Source: Acetivibrio cellulolyticus CD2 (GTDB lineage Bacteria; Bacillota; Clostridia; Acetivibrionales; Acetivibrionaceae). Taken from it: a stretch of DNA of 64,000 bases. Each line of letters starts with the position of its first letter. The first letter of the stretch is position 1. Under the pieces are notes generated by a model. That model did not search any database and had not been told where the DNA came from. It saw only the letters and a program-made list of their open reading frames with translations. The position numbers and the translations under genes were made by a program. Of this stretch, positions 1-9,413 are shown piece after piece. Location: assembly GCF_000179595.2 (NCBI RefSeq), contig NZ_JH556659.1:223456-287455 (forward strand), given 5' to 3'.

Positions 1-1
1 C

Positions 2-1522
2 CGCACGCTGATCGCGTTGGGAGTCAAACCTGGTGATCATGTTGCTATTTGGGCAACCAATGTTCCCCAGTGGTTTATTACGTTCTGGGCAGCTACTAAG
101 ATTGGTGCTGTTTTAGTTACTGTAAATACTGCATATAAGATTTATGAGGCTGAGTATCTGCTTCGTCAGTCAGATACACATACGCTTGTAATGATAGATG
201 GATTCAAGGATTCAGATTATGTCGGAATTATTAAGGAACTCTGCCCAGAACTTGAAAGTTCAGAGGCAGGAAAACCACTGCATATTAAAAAACTGCCTTT
301 CCTGCGTAATATTATTACTGTTGACTCGAAGCAGAAAGGCTGTCTGACATGGGATGAGGCTATAGCGATGGCTGACAGTGTTCCGGTTGAGGAAGTATAT
401 CGCCGTGCAATTTCCATCAATAGACACGATGTTTGTAATATGCAATATACTTCGGGAACAACTGGATTCCCTAAAGGTGTTATGCTTACTCACTACAATG
501 TTGTGAATAACGGTAAAAACATTGGTGACTGTATGGATCTTTCAACTGCTGACCGCATGATGGTTCATGTACCCATGTTCCATTGCTTTGGTATGGTACT
601 TGCAATGACGGCTTCAATGACTCATGGAGTTACTCTCTCTCCGATACCTTATTTCTCTCCAAAGCAGTCACTTGCATGTATTAATAAGGAGAAGATAACT
701 GCTTTCCACGGTGTTCCGACTATGTTTATAGCAATGCTCGAACATGAGGATTTCGCCAAGACAGACTTCTCGTACATGAGAACCGGAATTATGGCAGGAA
801 GTCCGTGCCCTGTAAAGGTTATGCAGGATGTAGTCGAAAAGATGAATATGTCACAGATTACGATAGTGTTTGGACAGACTGAGTCTTCACCAGGATGTAC
901 TCAGAGCCGTGTGGATGATTCCATTGAACTGAGAGTTAGTACAGTCGGACGTGCACTGCCTGGTGTTGAGTGTAAAATTGTTGATCCTGAAACAGGAAAG
1001 GATTTACCTGATAATGTAGATGGCGAATTTGTTGCACGTGGCTATAACATCATGAAAGGTTACTACAAGATGCCTGAGGCAACAGCGGCAGCTATTGATG
1101 AAAATGGATGGCTGCATACCGGCGATTTGGCAAGGCGTGATGAAAATGGGTATTATAAAATTACCGGCCGTATCAAGGATATGATTATTCGAGGCGGAGA
1201 GAACATTTATCCTAAGGAAATTGAAGATTTTATATACACACATCCAAAAGTAAAGGATGTCCAGGTTATCGGTGTTCCTGATAAACAGTACGGTGAGGAG
1301 ATTATGGCCTGTGTTATACTTAAGGATGGTGAAGCGCTAACTGAAGAAGAACTAAAGGATTACATCCGTTCACACATGGCGAAACACAAAACTCCGCGTT
1401 ACATTGATTTTGTAACTGAGTTTCCAATGAACGCTGCTGGAAAGATTATGAAATATAAGATGCGTGAGCAGGCTGTTGAAAAATTAGGTTTGCAGGCTGC
1501 AAGTAAAATAGTAACTGCATAA
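2..1522 (+). CDS. Acyl-CoA synthetase (AMP-forming), 5' end outside window
   Basis: Adenylate-forming enzyme of the fatty acyl-CoA synthetase type, expected to convert a carboxylic acid, ATP and CoA into acyl-CoA in the cytoplasm. The reading frame is open from base 2, so the start lies upstream of the window and about 500 residues are visible. Visible motifs are the P-loop-like YTSGTTGFPKG, the HCFGM region, GQTESSPG, the hinge GWLHTGDLA, GRIKDMIIRGGENIYP, and the C-terminal catalytic lysine region NAAGKIMKYK. This is nearly the full family length, so only a short N-terminal part is missing. A strong terminator follows, so the gene is separate from what comes next. Substrate chain length cannot be read. 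It is far from the biosynthetic cluster and probably belongs to general metabolism. Confidence 0.9.
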   Translation, partial: RTLIALGVKPGDHVAIWATNVPQWFITFWAATKIGAVLVTVNTAYKIYEAEYLLRQSDTHTLVMIDGFKDSDYVGIIKELCPELESSEAGKPLHIKKLPFLRNIITVDSKQKGCLTWDEAIAMADSVPVEEVYRRAISINRHDVCNMQYTSGTTGFPKGVMLTHYNVVNNGKNIGDCMDLSTADRMMVHVPMFHCFGMVLAMTASMTHGVTLSPIPYFSPKQSLACINKEKITAFHGVPTMFIAMLEHEDFAKTDFSYMRTGIMAGSPCPVKVMQDVVEKMNMSQITIVFGQTESSPGCTQSRVDDSIELRVSTVGRALPGVECKIVDPETGKDLPDNVDGEFVARGYNIMKGYYKMPEATAAAIDENGWLHTGDLARRDENGYYKITGRIKDMIIRGGENIYPKEIEDFIYTHPKVKDVQVIGVPDKQYGEEIMACVILKDGEALTEEELKDYIRSHMAKHKTPRYIDFVTEFPMNAAGKIMKYKMREQAVEKLGLQAASKIVTA

Positions 1523-1532
1523 CAGATATAAT

Positions 1533-1570
1533 AAAGGAGCGGAGAGTATGAAATCTCCGCTCCTTTTAAA
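1533..1570 (+). terminator. Rho-independent terminator after acyl-CoA synthetase
   Basis: A perfect stem (1536-1545 GGAGCGGAGA with 1554-1563 TCTCCGCTCC, 8-nt loop) extends by A-T pairs and is followed by TTTT and then AT-rich sequence. It starts 11 bases after the stop codon. Confidence 0.9.
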
Positions 1571-1619
1571 TTTTGGTTCTTTTTTATGTCCAGAATAATA
1601 ATCGCAAAGTCTATAATGT

Positions 1620-2021
1620 TTAAAATATAGATTTTATGAGTCTAAAAAACCTTGGTAATATTGCGCCTGGAAAAAATACAAAAGGTTCTTTTGTGGGAAA
1701 CAAAACTGCAAATCTTGCTACATAGACCCCAAAAATAACTACTAAAAGAGAAATAATCAATCCATTATATAGTTTTTTATTAGACCGAATTTTCTCATGC
1801 ATAATAAAAATAATTACAAAAGGCATAAGAAATAAAGGATGGTAGCTAAACGCCTGTGATAAGTTTCCCCTAAATAATGAAACATAAGCTCTTGTCATTC
1901 CGCATGAAGGACAAGGTATTCCAGTTAGATTTAGAAATAAACAAATACTTCGTTTAAATATTAAACTATATAAAAGACTAATACTTCCTATAATTAAAAG
2001 CAGTGCAAAACCTTTTTTCAC
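1620..2021 (-). CDS. DUF2752 family small membrane protein
   Basis: A hydrophobic protein of 133 residues with a GTG start and three or four predicted membrane segments. It carries the DUF2752 signature: CPSCGMTRA (around residues 37-45) followed by the HPLF motif. The family has no established function; members sit in the membrane and are often next to other small membrane proteins. It lies 33 bases downstream of the DUF4234 gene on the same strand, so the two are probably co-transcribed. No classical Shine-Dalgarno sequence is obvious, which fits translation coupled to the upstream gene. Confidence 0.75.
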   Translation of the reverse strand: MKKGFALLLIIGSISLLYSLIFKRSICLFLNLTGIPCPSCGMTRAYVSLFRGNLSQAFSYHPLFLMPFVIIFIMHEKIRSNKKLYNGLIISLLVVIFGVYVARFAVLFPTKEPFVFFPGAILPRFFRLIKSIF

Positions 2022-2054
2022 TCAATCAACTCTACATAAAAATATTTTGTTACA

Positions 2055-2399
2055 TTACATTTTAGACATATCCAGATTATTCATATTATTTTGCATAATA
2101 GCCAAAGAAACAATACCTAATCCAAAGATTGAAAGAATTAAATACAGTATTGAGTCATCGGAAGCAGAAGAACCTGAGTTTAGGCGAGCCTGTAAAATTC
2201 TTTTACCCATTTTGTAATTCCAGTAAATGGAGTAAATACCGCATGTAACTAATGAAAGAACAAGCTCCATCCCTGGGTTAGCATTTTCATGGTTATATTC
2301 GGTTATTTCCTGTGTTACTTTGTACATCCAATAAAGCGAATAGATGCCACAGGTAACAATAGACAAAAGAATACCCACCCCAACATTTCTTTGAGTCAT
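2055..2399 (-). CDS. DUF4234 family membrane protein
   Basis: A small membrane protein of 114 residues. Its hydrophobic hairpin is repeated twice: near residues 9-27 with CGIYSLYW, and near 47-62 with CGIYSIYW. This internal duplication is typical of DUF4234. A third membrane segment is near the C-terminus. The start is well supported by AGGGGGTG a few bases upstream of the ATG (minus strand). It is the first gene of a two-gene unit with the DUF2752 gene. Function unknown; a membrane location is the only secure inference. Confidence 0.75.
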   Translation of the reverse strand: MTQRNVGVGILLSIVTCGIYSLYWMYKVTQEITEYNHENANPGMELVLSLVTCGIYSIYWNYKMGKRILQARLNSGSSASDDSILYLILSIFGLGIVSLAIMQNNMNNLDMSKM

Positions 2400-2550
2400 A
2401 AATTCACCCCCTAAAAAATTAAATTATGCATATTATTTTGCATAGAAATAAGAAAATGTATTTTTTCTATGAATATATTCTATATTGAGATGGCTGCATA
2501 GTCAAACCTTTTGTGCGTATTTTATCAATATTTTGTCAATCGACTATCTT

Positions 2551-2590
2551 TATGGCGGTTTATAGCAGTTTATAGCAGGTTATAGCAGGT
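2551..2590. repeat. Four tandem 10-bp repeats upstream of mannanase
   Basis: Four consecutive 10-mers: TATGGCGGTT, TATAGCAGTT, TATAGCAGGT, TATAGCAGGT. The spacing of one helical turn, 90-130 bases upstream of the predicted promoter, would fit a protein binding the same DNA face. No regulator is identified. Confidence 0.6.
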
Positions 2591-2678
2591 TGTTTTCGCG
2601 ACAAAGGATGCAAAAAAGTAACCAATTCCTTAAATAAAGAGCAATAATTTTTGAAGTGCAATTCGTAATTATGATTAC

Positions 2679-2707
2679 TTGAATATATTGGACATTATTG
2701 ATAGAAT
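2679..2707 (+). promoter_or_regulatory. Candidate promoter for dockerin mannanase
   Basis: TTGAAT (2679-2684), a 17-base spacer and TAGAAT (2702-2707) resemble a housekeeping promoter, which would give a 5' leader of roughly 135 bases. The rest of 2400-2849 is AT-rich and I see no gene in it. Confidence 0.4.
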
Positions 2708-2849
2708 AATGTTACTAATTGCTTGATTGTTGCAAATGTAATATTAGTTTTCTGTTATAAAGATATTATTATGCAATATTTAAATTCATCTTGTAATGAG
2801 AGTATTGCACAAAATATAAAAGAAAAAATGCAAAGGGGAGAAGTACAAA

Positions 2850-5800
2850 ATGTTCAGAAAAAAGCTTGTAAAACTTCAGGCGCTAGCCCTGTCAGTAGCA
2901 ATGCTGGGAACATTGTTTCAAGTCAGTTTGGTATCTGCAGAAACTGCAGAAGATGTAATTTATCAAAATGATTTTGAAGCAGATGAAACTGCAGTACTTA
3001 TTGGTGGAAACAAGGCATTGGAATTTACAGCAGAGGGCGACATAACTAACAGTTGGGTCAGTGTATTTCAACAGGATTTATACACTGAATATACAAACAA
3101 AATAAACTCAGGAGCAACATTGAGCTTTGATTTGTATCTGCCTGCTGAAAGTACATACGCTGGTACATTAAAAGCTCAGGCAGTTACAAAAATGGGAAGT
3201 GCCTGGACATGGACACAGTCGGCAACAATCCCGGAAATTGGTATTAATAAGTTCGCGGATTCGGGAGATGGATATTTAAAAGCAAGTGTATCCATTCCAT
3301 TTGGAAGCGAAATTGAAGAAATTCAAGGACTTAAATCAGTTGTACCATGCTTGGCAGCAAGTAATTGCGATTATACCGGCAAAATTTATCTTGATAATGT
3401 TAAACTTGTAAATAGTGTAGTACCGGTAGTAGAAGAGGTAATTTACCAGAATGATTTTGAAAAAGATGCAACAGCAGTAGCAATTGGAGAAACAAAAGCA
3501 TTGGAATATACAGTTGCCGGAGATGTAACTAACAGTTGGGTGAATGTATTCCAACAAGATTTATTTACTGAGTATACAGGCAAAATATATGAAGGCGCAA
3601 AATTAAGCTTTGATTTGTATTTGCCTGCTGAAAGTACATACACAGGTGCATTAAAAGCTGTGGCAGTTACAAAAATGGGAAGTGCCTGGACATGGACACA
3701 GTCAGCAACAATTCCGGAACTTGGTATTAATAAGTTCGAAGATACAGGAGACGGATATTTAAAAGCAAGTGTATCCATTCCATTCGGAAGTGAAATTGAA
3801 GAAATTCAAGGACTAAAATCAGTTGTGCCATGTTTGGCAGCAAGTAACTGTGATTATACAGGTAAAGTATATCTTGATAATGTTAAACTTGTAAATGGCA
3901 TATCAAACGAAGAGCCTCCTTTACCTGAAGTAACTCCTATTGTATTTGACTTTGCAAAAGCAGAAGATATTACCGGTTGGGCAAATGGCGGCAGTTACGC
4001 TTATAACGGCGGTTTGACAATTGGACATGATGCTGCAGTTGGTGAAGGTTCAATGATGTTGGGTGTTGATTATTCAGCAGATTCTGCTGCATCATGGAGC
4101 GAAGCAAAGGTTATGTATTCATTTGCAGAGCAAGCACAGTTGGAAGGATATAATCAGTTCTCATTTGATTTCATTTATGATCCTGCAAAAATGACAATGG
4201 GTTCTTTTAAGGTTAAGTTGTTTGCTGGAACAATAGACAAAAACGCTAATATCACTGATGTAGAAGATTACGGAAATGGATTAAAAAAGGCAACAGTAGT
4301 GATTAACTTTTCAAGTTCAGCCAATTCTATTATTAATTTTACACTTGGTATAGTAGGAAGTAATATAGATTATAAAGGAATTATCTATATAGATAATGTT
4401 ACATTTAGTCAGGCAGTAATAGAAGATAATTATGTGTTAGCTACAAAGACTGTTGAAGAGCAAATCCCTGTCAGCGTAACTTCTGATTCTGTTACAGCTA
4501 ATGGCATGACACAAGAAATACCAAATAGTGTAAAACTGACTGATGATAAAGCTATTAAATCTGCTGCACAGCTTTATGCATATCTTGAAGCAGTAGGAAA
4601 AACAGATAGTGTGTTGTTTGGACATCAAAATGATATTACTTGTAAGGCTGGAAATGTTGCATTGTCCAAATCGGATGTTGAAGATGTAACAGGTTCTACT
4701 GCAGCAGTTATGGGTATTGACGCACTTGCACTTACAGGTAACGAGCTTTCAGTAGCACAGTGGAATGCAACCTTGGAAGAACGTGTTGCTGCATGTGCTA
4801 AAGTCACAAAGGAAGCTGCCGACAAAGGTGCTGTTATTACTTTTTCAGCACATATGCCAAACTTTGATGTAATTGATAAGAGAGTTAAGCTGGGCATAGG
4901 TTTAGATAATCCTACATACGGCAACAATTCAGAAAAAGTAGGTATATTAGCAGACGGTTCATACAATTTCTCCGGATATACTCCAAATAATTGTACAGGT
5001 GATGTTGTTGCTAGGATTATGCCACGGCAGGATTTAAACAAATATTTTACTGCTTATCTGGACATGATTGCTGATTATGCTAAGGTTTTGGAGAAGGATA
5101 ACATCAGTGTATTATTCAGACCTTTCCATGAATGTACAGGTGGTTGGTTCTGGTGGGGTAAAGGTAATTGCGATGCAGAAGCATATATAAACCTATATAG
5201 ATACACAGTATCATACCTCCGCGATGTAAAAGGGGTTCACAACTTTATTTATGTATATGGACCAAGCAGTGAAGCAGCAAGTACTGCTGAATATGGTATC
5301 CGCTATCCTGGTGATGATTATGTAGATATGGTTGGATTTGACATGTATCATCAAACACCTGCAGAAGGAGATAGCTTCATCAGCAATTTCACTACTGAGT
5401 TGAGCATTGTACAAAAGTTCGCTGAAGAGCATAACAAGCTGTTTGCTGTGACAGAAACAGGTATGGCTAGTGGCAGTACTCCGGTTTTGATTAAAGGAAA
5501 TCCAAGAAAAGACTGGTACAATGAAATACTCGATGCTGTTGTAGGTTCAAAGGCTTCATATTTCTTGGTATGGGCAAACTTTGATACTACCAATTTCTAT
5601 ACACCTTATGTAGTAAGTAATGCAGGTGAGCCTATGAAAGGTCATGAAATGCTGGATTATTTTATTGACTTCTATAATAAGCCAAATTCAGTATTTGCTA
5701 AGCAGATAGGTGATTATACTGCAATAGATGTATCTATCCAAACAAACACTAATACTTCAGGCTATATTATGGCACCGACATCAGGCAGCCGTGTACTTGA

Positions 5801-6821
5801 ACCAATGACACTAGAAGCAAATGTTTCAAATGCAAAGGATAGCTCAGTTGTTAAGTTTATTGCAAAAAACAAGACAGGTGCAGTAGCAAAAGAAATAACA
5901 GCTGCAAAAAATGAAAGTGGAATTTATACAGCAAGCTTAACTAAAGAAATACTTAATGCTGTTGGCGAAACATTAGGAACTATTTCACTTTCAGTTGACG
6001 GGAAGGTTGTTAATACAATTAATGCTAAATTTAATATGCCGGAACCTGTAATTGACCCATTAGTAGTAGATACTTTTGAATATTATTATGGAGATAATGA
6101 GCTCCTTAATTCAAATTGGACTATGGGAAATGGTACAGGTTGTACGCTTGTTCCTTCGTTAACAAGCAAGAGCTATGAAAGCAAATACGGCTTGGAATTC
6201 AAATATTCACTAGCTTCCAACGGCTATATAGGTATAGTGAAGAATATGAATGGTGCGGATTGGTCCAGCAAAAATGCCGTGCAATTATGGACAATTCCTG
6301 ATGGTAAAAAACAAAAAGTTGTTATTCAGGTTACATCCGGCAGTAACGTATTTGAGGTATATCTCAATCAGTATGCGGATTATTATGGTTCAACAGAGCC
6401 TGTTTTAGTAACCATTCCATTCTCAAGCTTTGTTGGAAGAGATGATAAGACAGCAGTGTTCGATCCAGCTAATATTGAGAGCTTTGGCTTGTGGAGCAAT
6501 ACAATAGTTCCAGAAGGTGAAGATGCTTCAACATATAAATTGGATTCTGCTCTTTATTATGATGACATCAAAGTGGTAACTTCGGATGTAACAACTGTTA
6601 CGTTTAAGAAAATATCAACTGGTGACGAAATAATTTTAGGTGATGTTAATGGAGACACTCATGTAAATTCAATTGACTTTGCACTGTTAAGGTGGCATTT
6701 ATTAGGGTTTGAATATTTGGAGGGAGATGCCCTGAAGGCTGCTGACGTTAACAAAGATGGTAATGCAAATTCCATTGACTTTGCATTAGTAAGAAAATAT
6801 ATTCTTACAGGCAAGTTTTAA
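2850..6821 (+). CDS. Cellulosomal GH26 beta-mannanase with CBM-like modules and dockerin
   Basis: Secreted endo-beta-mannanase for cell-wall mannan or glucomannan, built to plug into a cellulosome. A signal peptide covers residues 1-30 (cut after VSA). Two nearly identical CBM-like modules (about 33-190 and 194-350) and a third related one (about 360-530) follow. They resemble mannan-binding families such as CBM27, assigned by eye. The GH26 catalytic domain spans about 565-950, with the acid/base Glu761 in RPFHE and nucleophile Glu869 in VTETG. An Ig-like module (about 970-1065) and a CBM11-like module (about 1070-1255) come next. The C-terminal type I dockerin (about 1262-1323) has two calcium-loop repeats, GDVNGD and ADVNKDG, each followed by NSIDFAL. 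The start has GGGGAG 8-9 bases upstream. The family and dockerin calls are strong; exact CBM families are not. Confidence 0.92.
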   Translation: MFRKKLVKLQALALSVAMLGTLFQVSLVSAETAEDVIYQNDFEADETAVLIGGNKALEFTAEGDITNSWVSVFQQDLYTEYTNKINSGATLSFDLYLPAESTYAGTLKAQAVTKMGSAWTWTQSATIPEIGINKFADSGDGYLKASVSIPFGSEIEEIQGLKSVVPCLAASNCDYTGKIYLDNVKLVNSVVPVVEEVIYQNDFEKDATAVAIGETKALEYTVAGDVTNSWVNVFQQDLFTEYTGKIYEGAKLSFDLYLPAESTYTGALKAVAVTKMGSAWTWTQSATIPELGINKFEDTGDGYLKASVSIPFGSEIEEIQGLKSVVPCLAASNCDYTGKVYLDNVKLVNGISNEEPPLPEVTPIVFDFAKAEDITGWANGGSYAYNGGLTIGHDAAVGEGSMMLGVDYSADSAASWSEAKVMYSFAEQAQLEGYNQFSFDFIYDPAKMTMGSFKVKLFAGTIDKNANITDVEDYGNGLKKATVVINFSSSANSIINFTLGIVGSNIDYKGIIYIDNVTFSQAVIEDNYVLATKTVEEQIPVSVTSDSVTANGMTQEIPNSVKLTDDKAIKSAAQLYAYLEAVGKTDSVLFGHQNDITCKAGNVALSKSDVEDVTGSTAAVMGIDALALTGNELSVAQWNATLEERVAACAKVTKEAADKGAVITFSAHMPNFDVIDKRVKLGIGLDNPTYGNNSEKVGILADGSYNFSGYTPNNCTGDVVARIMPRQDLNKYFTAYLDMIADYAKVLEKDNISVLFRPFHECTGGWFWWGKGNCDAEAYINLYRYTVSYLRDVKGVHNFIYVYGPSSEAASTAEYGIRYPGDDYVDMVGFDMYHQTPAEGDSFISNFTTELSIVQKFAEEHNKLFAVTETGMASGSTPVLIKGNPRKDWYNEILDAVVGSKASYFLVWANFDTTNFYTPYVVSNAGEPMKGHEMLDYFIDFYNKPNSVFAKQIGDYTAIDVSIQTNTNTSGYIMAPTSGSRVLEPMTLEANVSNAKDSSVVKFIAKNKTGAVAKEITAAKNESGIYTASLTKEILNAVGETLGTISLSVDGKVVNTINAKFNMPEPVIDPLVVDTFEYYYGDNELLNSNWTMGNGTGCTLVPSLTSKSYESKYGLEFKYSLASNGYIGIVKNMNGADWSSKNAVQLWTIPDGKKQKVVIQVTSGSNVFEVYLNQYADYYGSTEPVLVTIPFSSFVGRDDKTAVFDPANIESFGLWSNTIVPEGEDASTYKLDSALYYDDIKVVTSDVTTVTFKKISTGDEIILGDVNGDTHVNSIDFALLRWHLLGFEYLEGDALKAADVNKDGNANSIDFALVRKYILTGKF
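2949..3897 (+). repeat. Tandem duplication of CBM-coding unit (period 483 bp)
   Basis: Bases 2949-3431 and 3432-3897 are near-identical direct repeats coding the first two CBM-like modules. The period is 483 bp (161 codons). Most differences are silent or conservative, which suggests a recent duplication or ongoing gene conversion. Confidence 0.85.
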
Positions 6822-6833
6822 AGCTTATTAAAT

Positions 6834-6889
6834 AACGTTCCAATCTCAAGGGTAATGCTTTTACCAATGAGATTGGGCGTTTTTTATTT
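6834..6889 (+). terminator. Rho-independent terminator after mannanase
   Basis: An imperfect long stem pairs AACGTTCCAATCTCA with TGAGATTGGGCGTT, followed by TTTTTTATTT. It begins about 12 bases after the stop codon. Confidence 0.9.
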
Positions 6890-7716
6890 ACGATAATGTT
6901 TTCAAGGCAGCTGGATAAAGTTTTAACAAAATAATTGGTTTCTGAATAATATATAAAGACAGGAATTTAACATTGCCTGTCTTCCTTCTTGGGGAATTTT
7001 CAAAGCAAATGTAATAAAATCAAAGAGGTAAGTACTTTCGGAATTTTGATTGTTTCTTGCCAAAACCTTGTAATGTCAGTGTATTTCACAATTATTTTAC
7101 TCAAATACAATTTGTTGCAAGTAAGCAGCAGGCTGTTACCTGACTTTTTTTATCAAAGTTGTAAAATGTGTGACATTTATGACACACATAATCAATTTAG
7201 GGTGTATAATTATTCTTGAATATGTCATACTGCTGTCAAATCTGAATGAATACAATTAAAAGAAGCCGATTATGGTTGAAAATAATGAAATGGGTTTTAT
7301 CAAGGTTTTGCATCCTATGAACATATACAAGGAACTAGTTTGGTGATAGTAAGGAGGTGAGAAAAAATATAAACGTTAAATAAGGAGCTTAAACAATCAC
7401 TTTATAATTATAGTTGAGGATATATAATTATTCACACAAAACAACGCACTTATGTTTTTGCCGAAACAGGTTTCTTTAAAATCACGATTCATATAGGAGA
7501 AAAGTAATTACCAGGTTAATTAAAAAGCTTGAATCCTTTCGCACTAAGACCCAATAAATATTTATTAAATTTGGATATAAATCATCAGCTTGAATCACTC
7601 GAAAATATTAGTGAACTTAAAATAGTAGCTAAACTATTATGAGGATAATTTATGGTATAAATAACTATGTTAGTATTTACTTACACGTTTGATATTGTGG
7701 AATGAGGTGGAAGGTA
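6890..7716. other. Long AT-rich intergenic stretch
   Basis: No convincing gene is seen. A short frame at 6989-7219 has a weak start, no homology I recognise and AT-rich composition. A strong Shine-Dalgarno-like AAGGAGGTGAG at about 7351-7361 is followed only by a frame of a few codons ending in TAA, so it may be a relic or a leader peptide. No tRNA or known riboswitch is recognised. Confidence 0.5.
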
Positions 7717-9054
7717 GTGAATATTGTAGTTTTGAGTGGAAGTCCCAAGGGAAAATACAGCATTACGCTTCAAACCGTGCTTTATATCCAAAAGCGTTTT
7801 CCTGAGGATTGCTTTGAAATTATATATGTTGGACAGCAGATTAAACAATTTGAAAGAGATATGAAATTGACTATTGAGAAGATGCTGGCAGCTGATCTCA
7901 TATTATTCTGTTATCCGGTTTATACTTTTATTGTGCCATATCAGCTCCATAGGTTTATAGAGTTGATAAAAGAATACCAAGTGGATTTGAGCGGAAAATT
8001 CGCTGCGCAGATCAGCACTTCAAAACATTTTTATGATATGACAGCTCATAAGTTTATTGAACAAAACTGTTCAGATCTTAACATGAAATACATCCATGGT
8101 CTTTCGGCTGAAATGGACGATTTGTTGTCTGAACAGGGGCAAAAGGATGCGCTGAAGTTTTGGGATTATGTACATTTCTGCTTCAAATCGAATTTGTATG
8201 AACTTCCAAAAAAGTTGCCAGAACCTGAAAAAAAGCTTTATCAGCCGGTTTTACCTGTAGTAAAAAAATCAGATCAATATAATACGGTTATTGTTACGAA
8301 TTGTGAAGACAATGACCAAAACCTTTTAAATATGATTTCTGACTTTCAGAATGTTTATGCCTACAGTACACAAGTTATCAATATCAGCAAGTTTGCATTT
8401 TCGGGTGGATGCCTGGGATGTTTTAATTGTGCTGCTTCCGGAAAGTGCTCATATAGAGATGAATTTGATGTTTTCCTAAGGGAAGAGATTCAGAAGAAGA
8501 ATGCAATTGTTTATGCTTTTACTATCAAAGATCATAGTATGGGTGCATCTTTCAAGCAGTATGATGACCGTCAATTTTGTAATGGACACCGTACTGTAAC
8601 AATGGGAATGCCAATGGGATATATCGTCAGCGGAGCGTATAGCAGCGAACACAACCTTAATGTCATTATAGAAGGGCGCTGTGAGGTAGGGCATAATTTC
8701 CTATGTGGTGTAGCCACTGATGAAGGGGATACGCCAAGGGCGCTTGTGATGCTGGCTGACAAACTTACCTATGCTCTGCAAAATAGACTGGTATTGCCTC
8801 GGAATTTTCTGGGGGTAGGTGGTATGAAAATTTTCAGAGATATTATTTATCTTATGAGGGGACTGATGAAGGAGGATCATCGATTCTATAAAAAACATGG
8901 AATCTATGACTTTGTGCATAAGAAAATTGGTACTATTCTTAAAATGAAAATTGTCGGGATGTTGCTATCTAAGCAATCTATTTGGAATAAACTTAACTTC
9001 AGGCTAAATGAGGTTATGCTACAACCTTATCAGAAGGCTATAAATAAGGATTAA
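7717..9054 (+). CDS. Tandem flavodoxin-fold NAD(P)H/FMN oxidoreductase-like protein
   Basis: A fused protein of about 445 residues with two flavodoxin-like halves. The first half begins with the FMN-phosphate loop type motif VVLSGSPKGKYS and continues with an LILFCYPVY strand. The second half (from about residue 195) restarts with a TVIVTNCED strand. It carries a cysteine cluster, GGCLGCFNC...GKCSY, like that of iron-sulfur flavoproteins and some NADPH-dependent FMN reductases. The GTG start at 7717 is preferred over the ATG at 7702 because GAGGTGG sits 6 bases before it. The first half keeps the flavin motif and the second the cysteines, so they may have split functions. It stands alone between terminators; substrate unknown. 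Reductase activity is inference from the fold. Confidence 0.75.
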   Translation: MNIVVLSGSPKGKYSITLQTVLYIQKRFPEDCFEIIYVGQQIKQFERDMKLTIEKMLAADLILFCYPVYTFIVPYQLHRFIELIKEYQVDLSGKFAAQISTSKHFYDMTAHKFIEQNCSDLNMKYIHGLSAEMDDLLSEQGQKDALKFWDYVHFCFKSNLYELPKKLPEPEKKLYQPVLPVVKKSDQYNTVIVTNCEDNDQNLLNMISDFQNVYAYSTQVINISKFAFSGGCLGCFNCAASGKCSYRDEFDVFLREEIQKKNAIVYAFTIKDHSMGASFKQYDDRQFCNGHRTVTMGMPMGYIVSGAYSSEHNLNVIIEGRCEVGHNFLCGVATDEGDTPRALVMLADKLTYALQNRLVLPRNFLGVGGMKIFRDIIYLMRGLMKEDHRFYKKHGIYDFVHKKIGTILKMKIVGMLLSKQSIWNKLNFRLNEVMLQPYQKAINKD

Positions 9055-9163
9055 CACTTATCAGTTTTTCATACTGAAAAGGCATTTCGTTAAACTATTT
9101 TAATTTTGGAACTGCACTCCATTTTGTATTAATAATTAATTAAAAACACCTAAGGAAGAACCT

Positions 9164-9210
9164 AAAGAAAAGGACTTGCCCATAATATTACAGACCCAGT
9201 CCTTTTCTTT
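9164..9210. terminator. Hairpin between convergent genes
   Basis: A perfect 13-bp inverted repeat, AAAGAAAAGGACT (9164-9176) and AGTCCTTTTCTTT (9198-9210), lies about 110 bases after the flavoprotein gene. The T-rich 3' arm supplies the U-rich part on the plus strand. The rest of 9055-9413 holds nothing else I recognise. Confidence 0.65.
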
Positions 9211-9369
9211 GAAAGTTTGCCGTAATTTTATTATAGTATATTTACAATAAGCTTTTGTGATTGTTTGGTGAACATTCACAATTAATGAATAGAATGTAAC
9301 ATGAGCCAATATGTTAGGTATTGCGAGCTTCTCTGCCTATGCAAATATAGTGCATTTACTATAAAAGGC

Positions 9370-9404
9370 AGAAAAATAAAACAACCACCCTTTGAAAGGG
9401 TGGT
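9370..9404 (-). terminator. Rho-independent terminator of the BlaR1-like gene
   Basis: On the minus strand the stem ACCACCCTTT-C-AAAGGGTGGT (9404-9384) is followed by TGTTTTATTTTT. It lies directly after the stop of the M56 peptidase gene. Confidence 0.9.
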
Positions 9405-9413
9405 ACAGTGTGA

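Noticed and set aside
2723-2971. Open frame of 82 codons overlapping the mannanase start
   Set aside because: Overlaps the signal peptide coding region in another frame and has no ribosome site.
6989-7219. Open frame of 76 codons between mannanase and flavoprotein genes
   Set aside because: Weak start context, AT-rich composition and no recognisable family.
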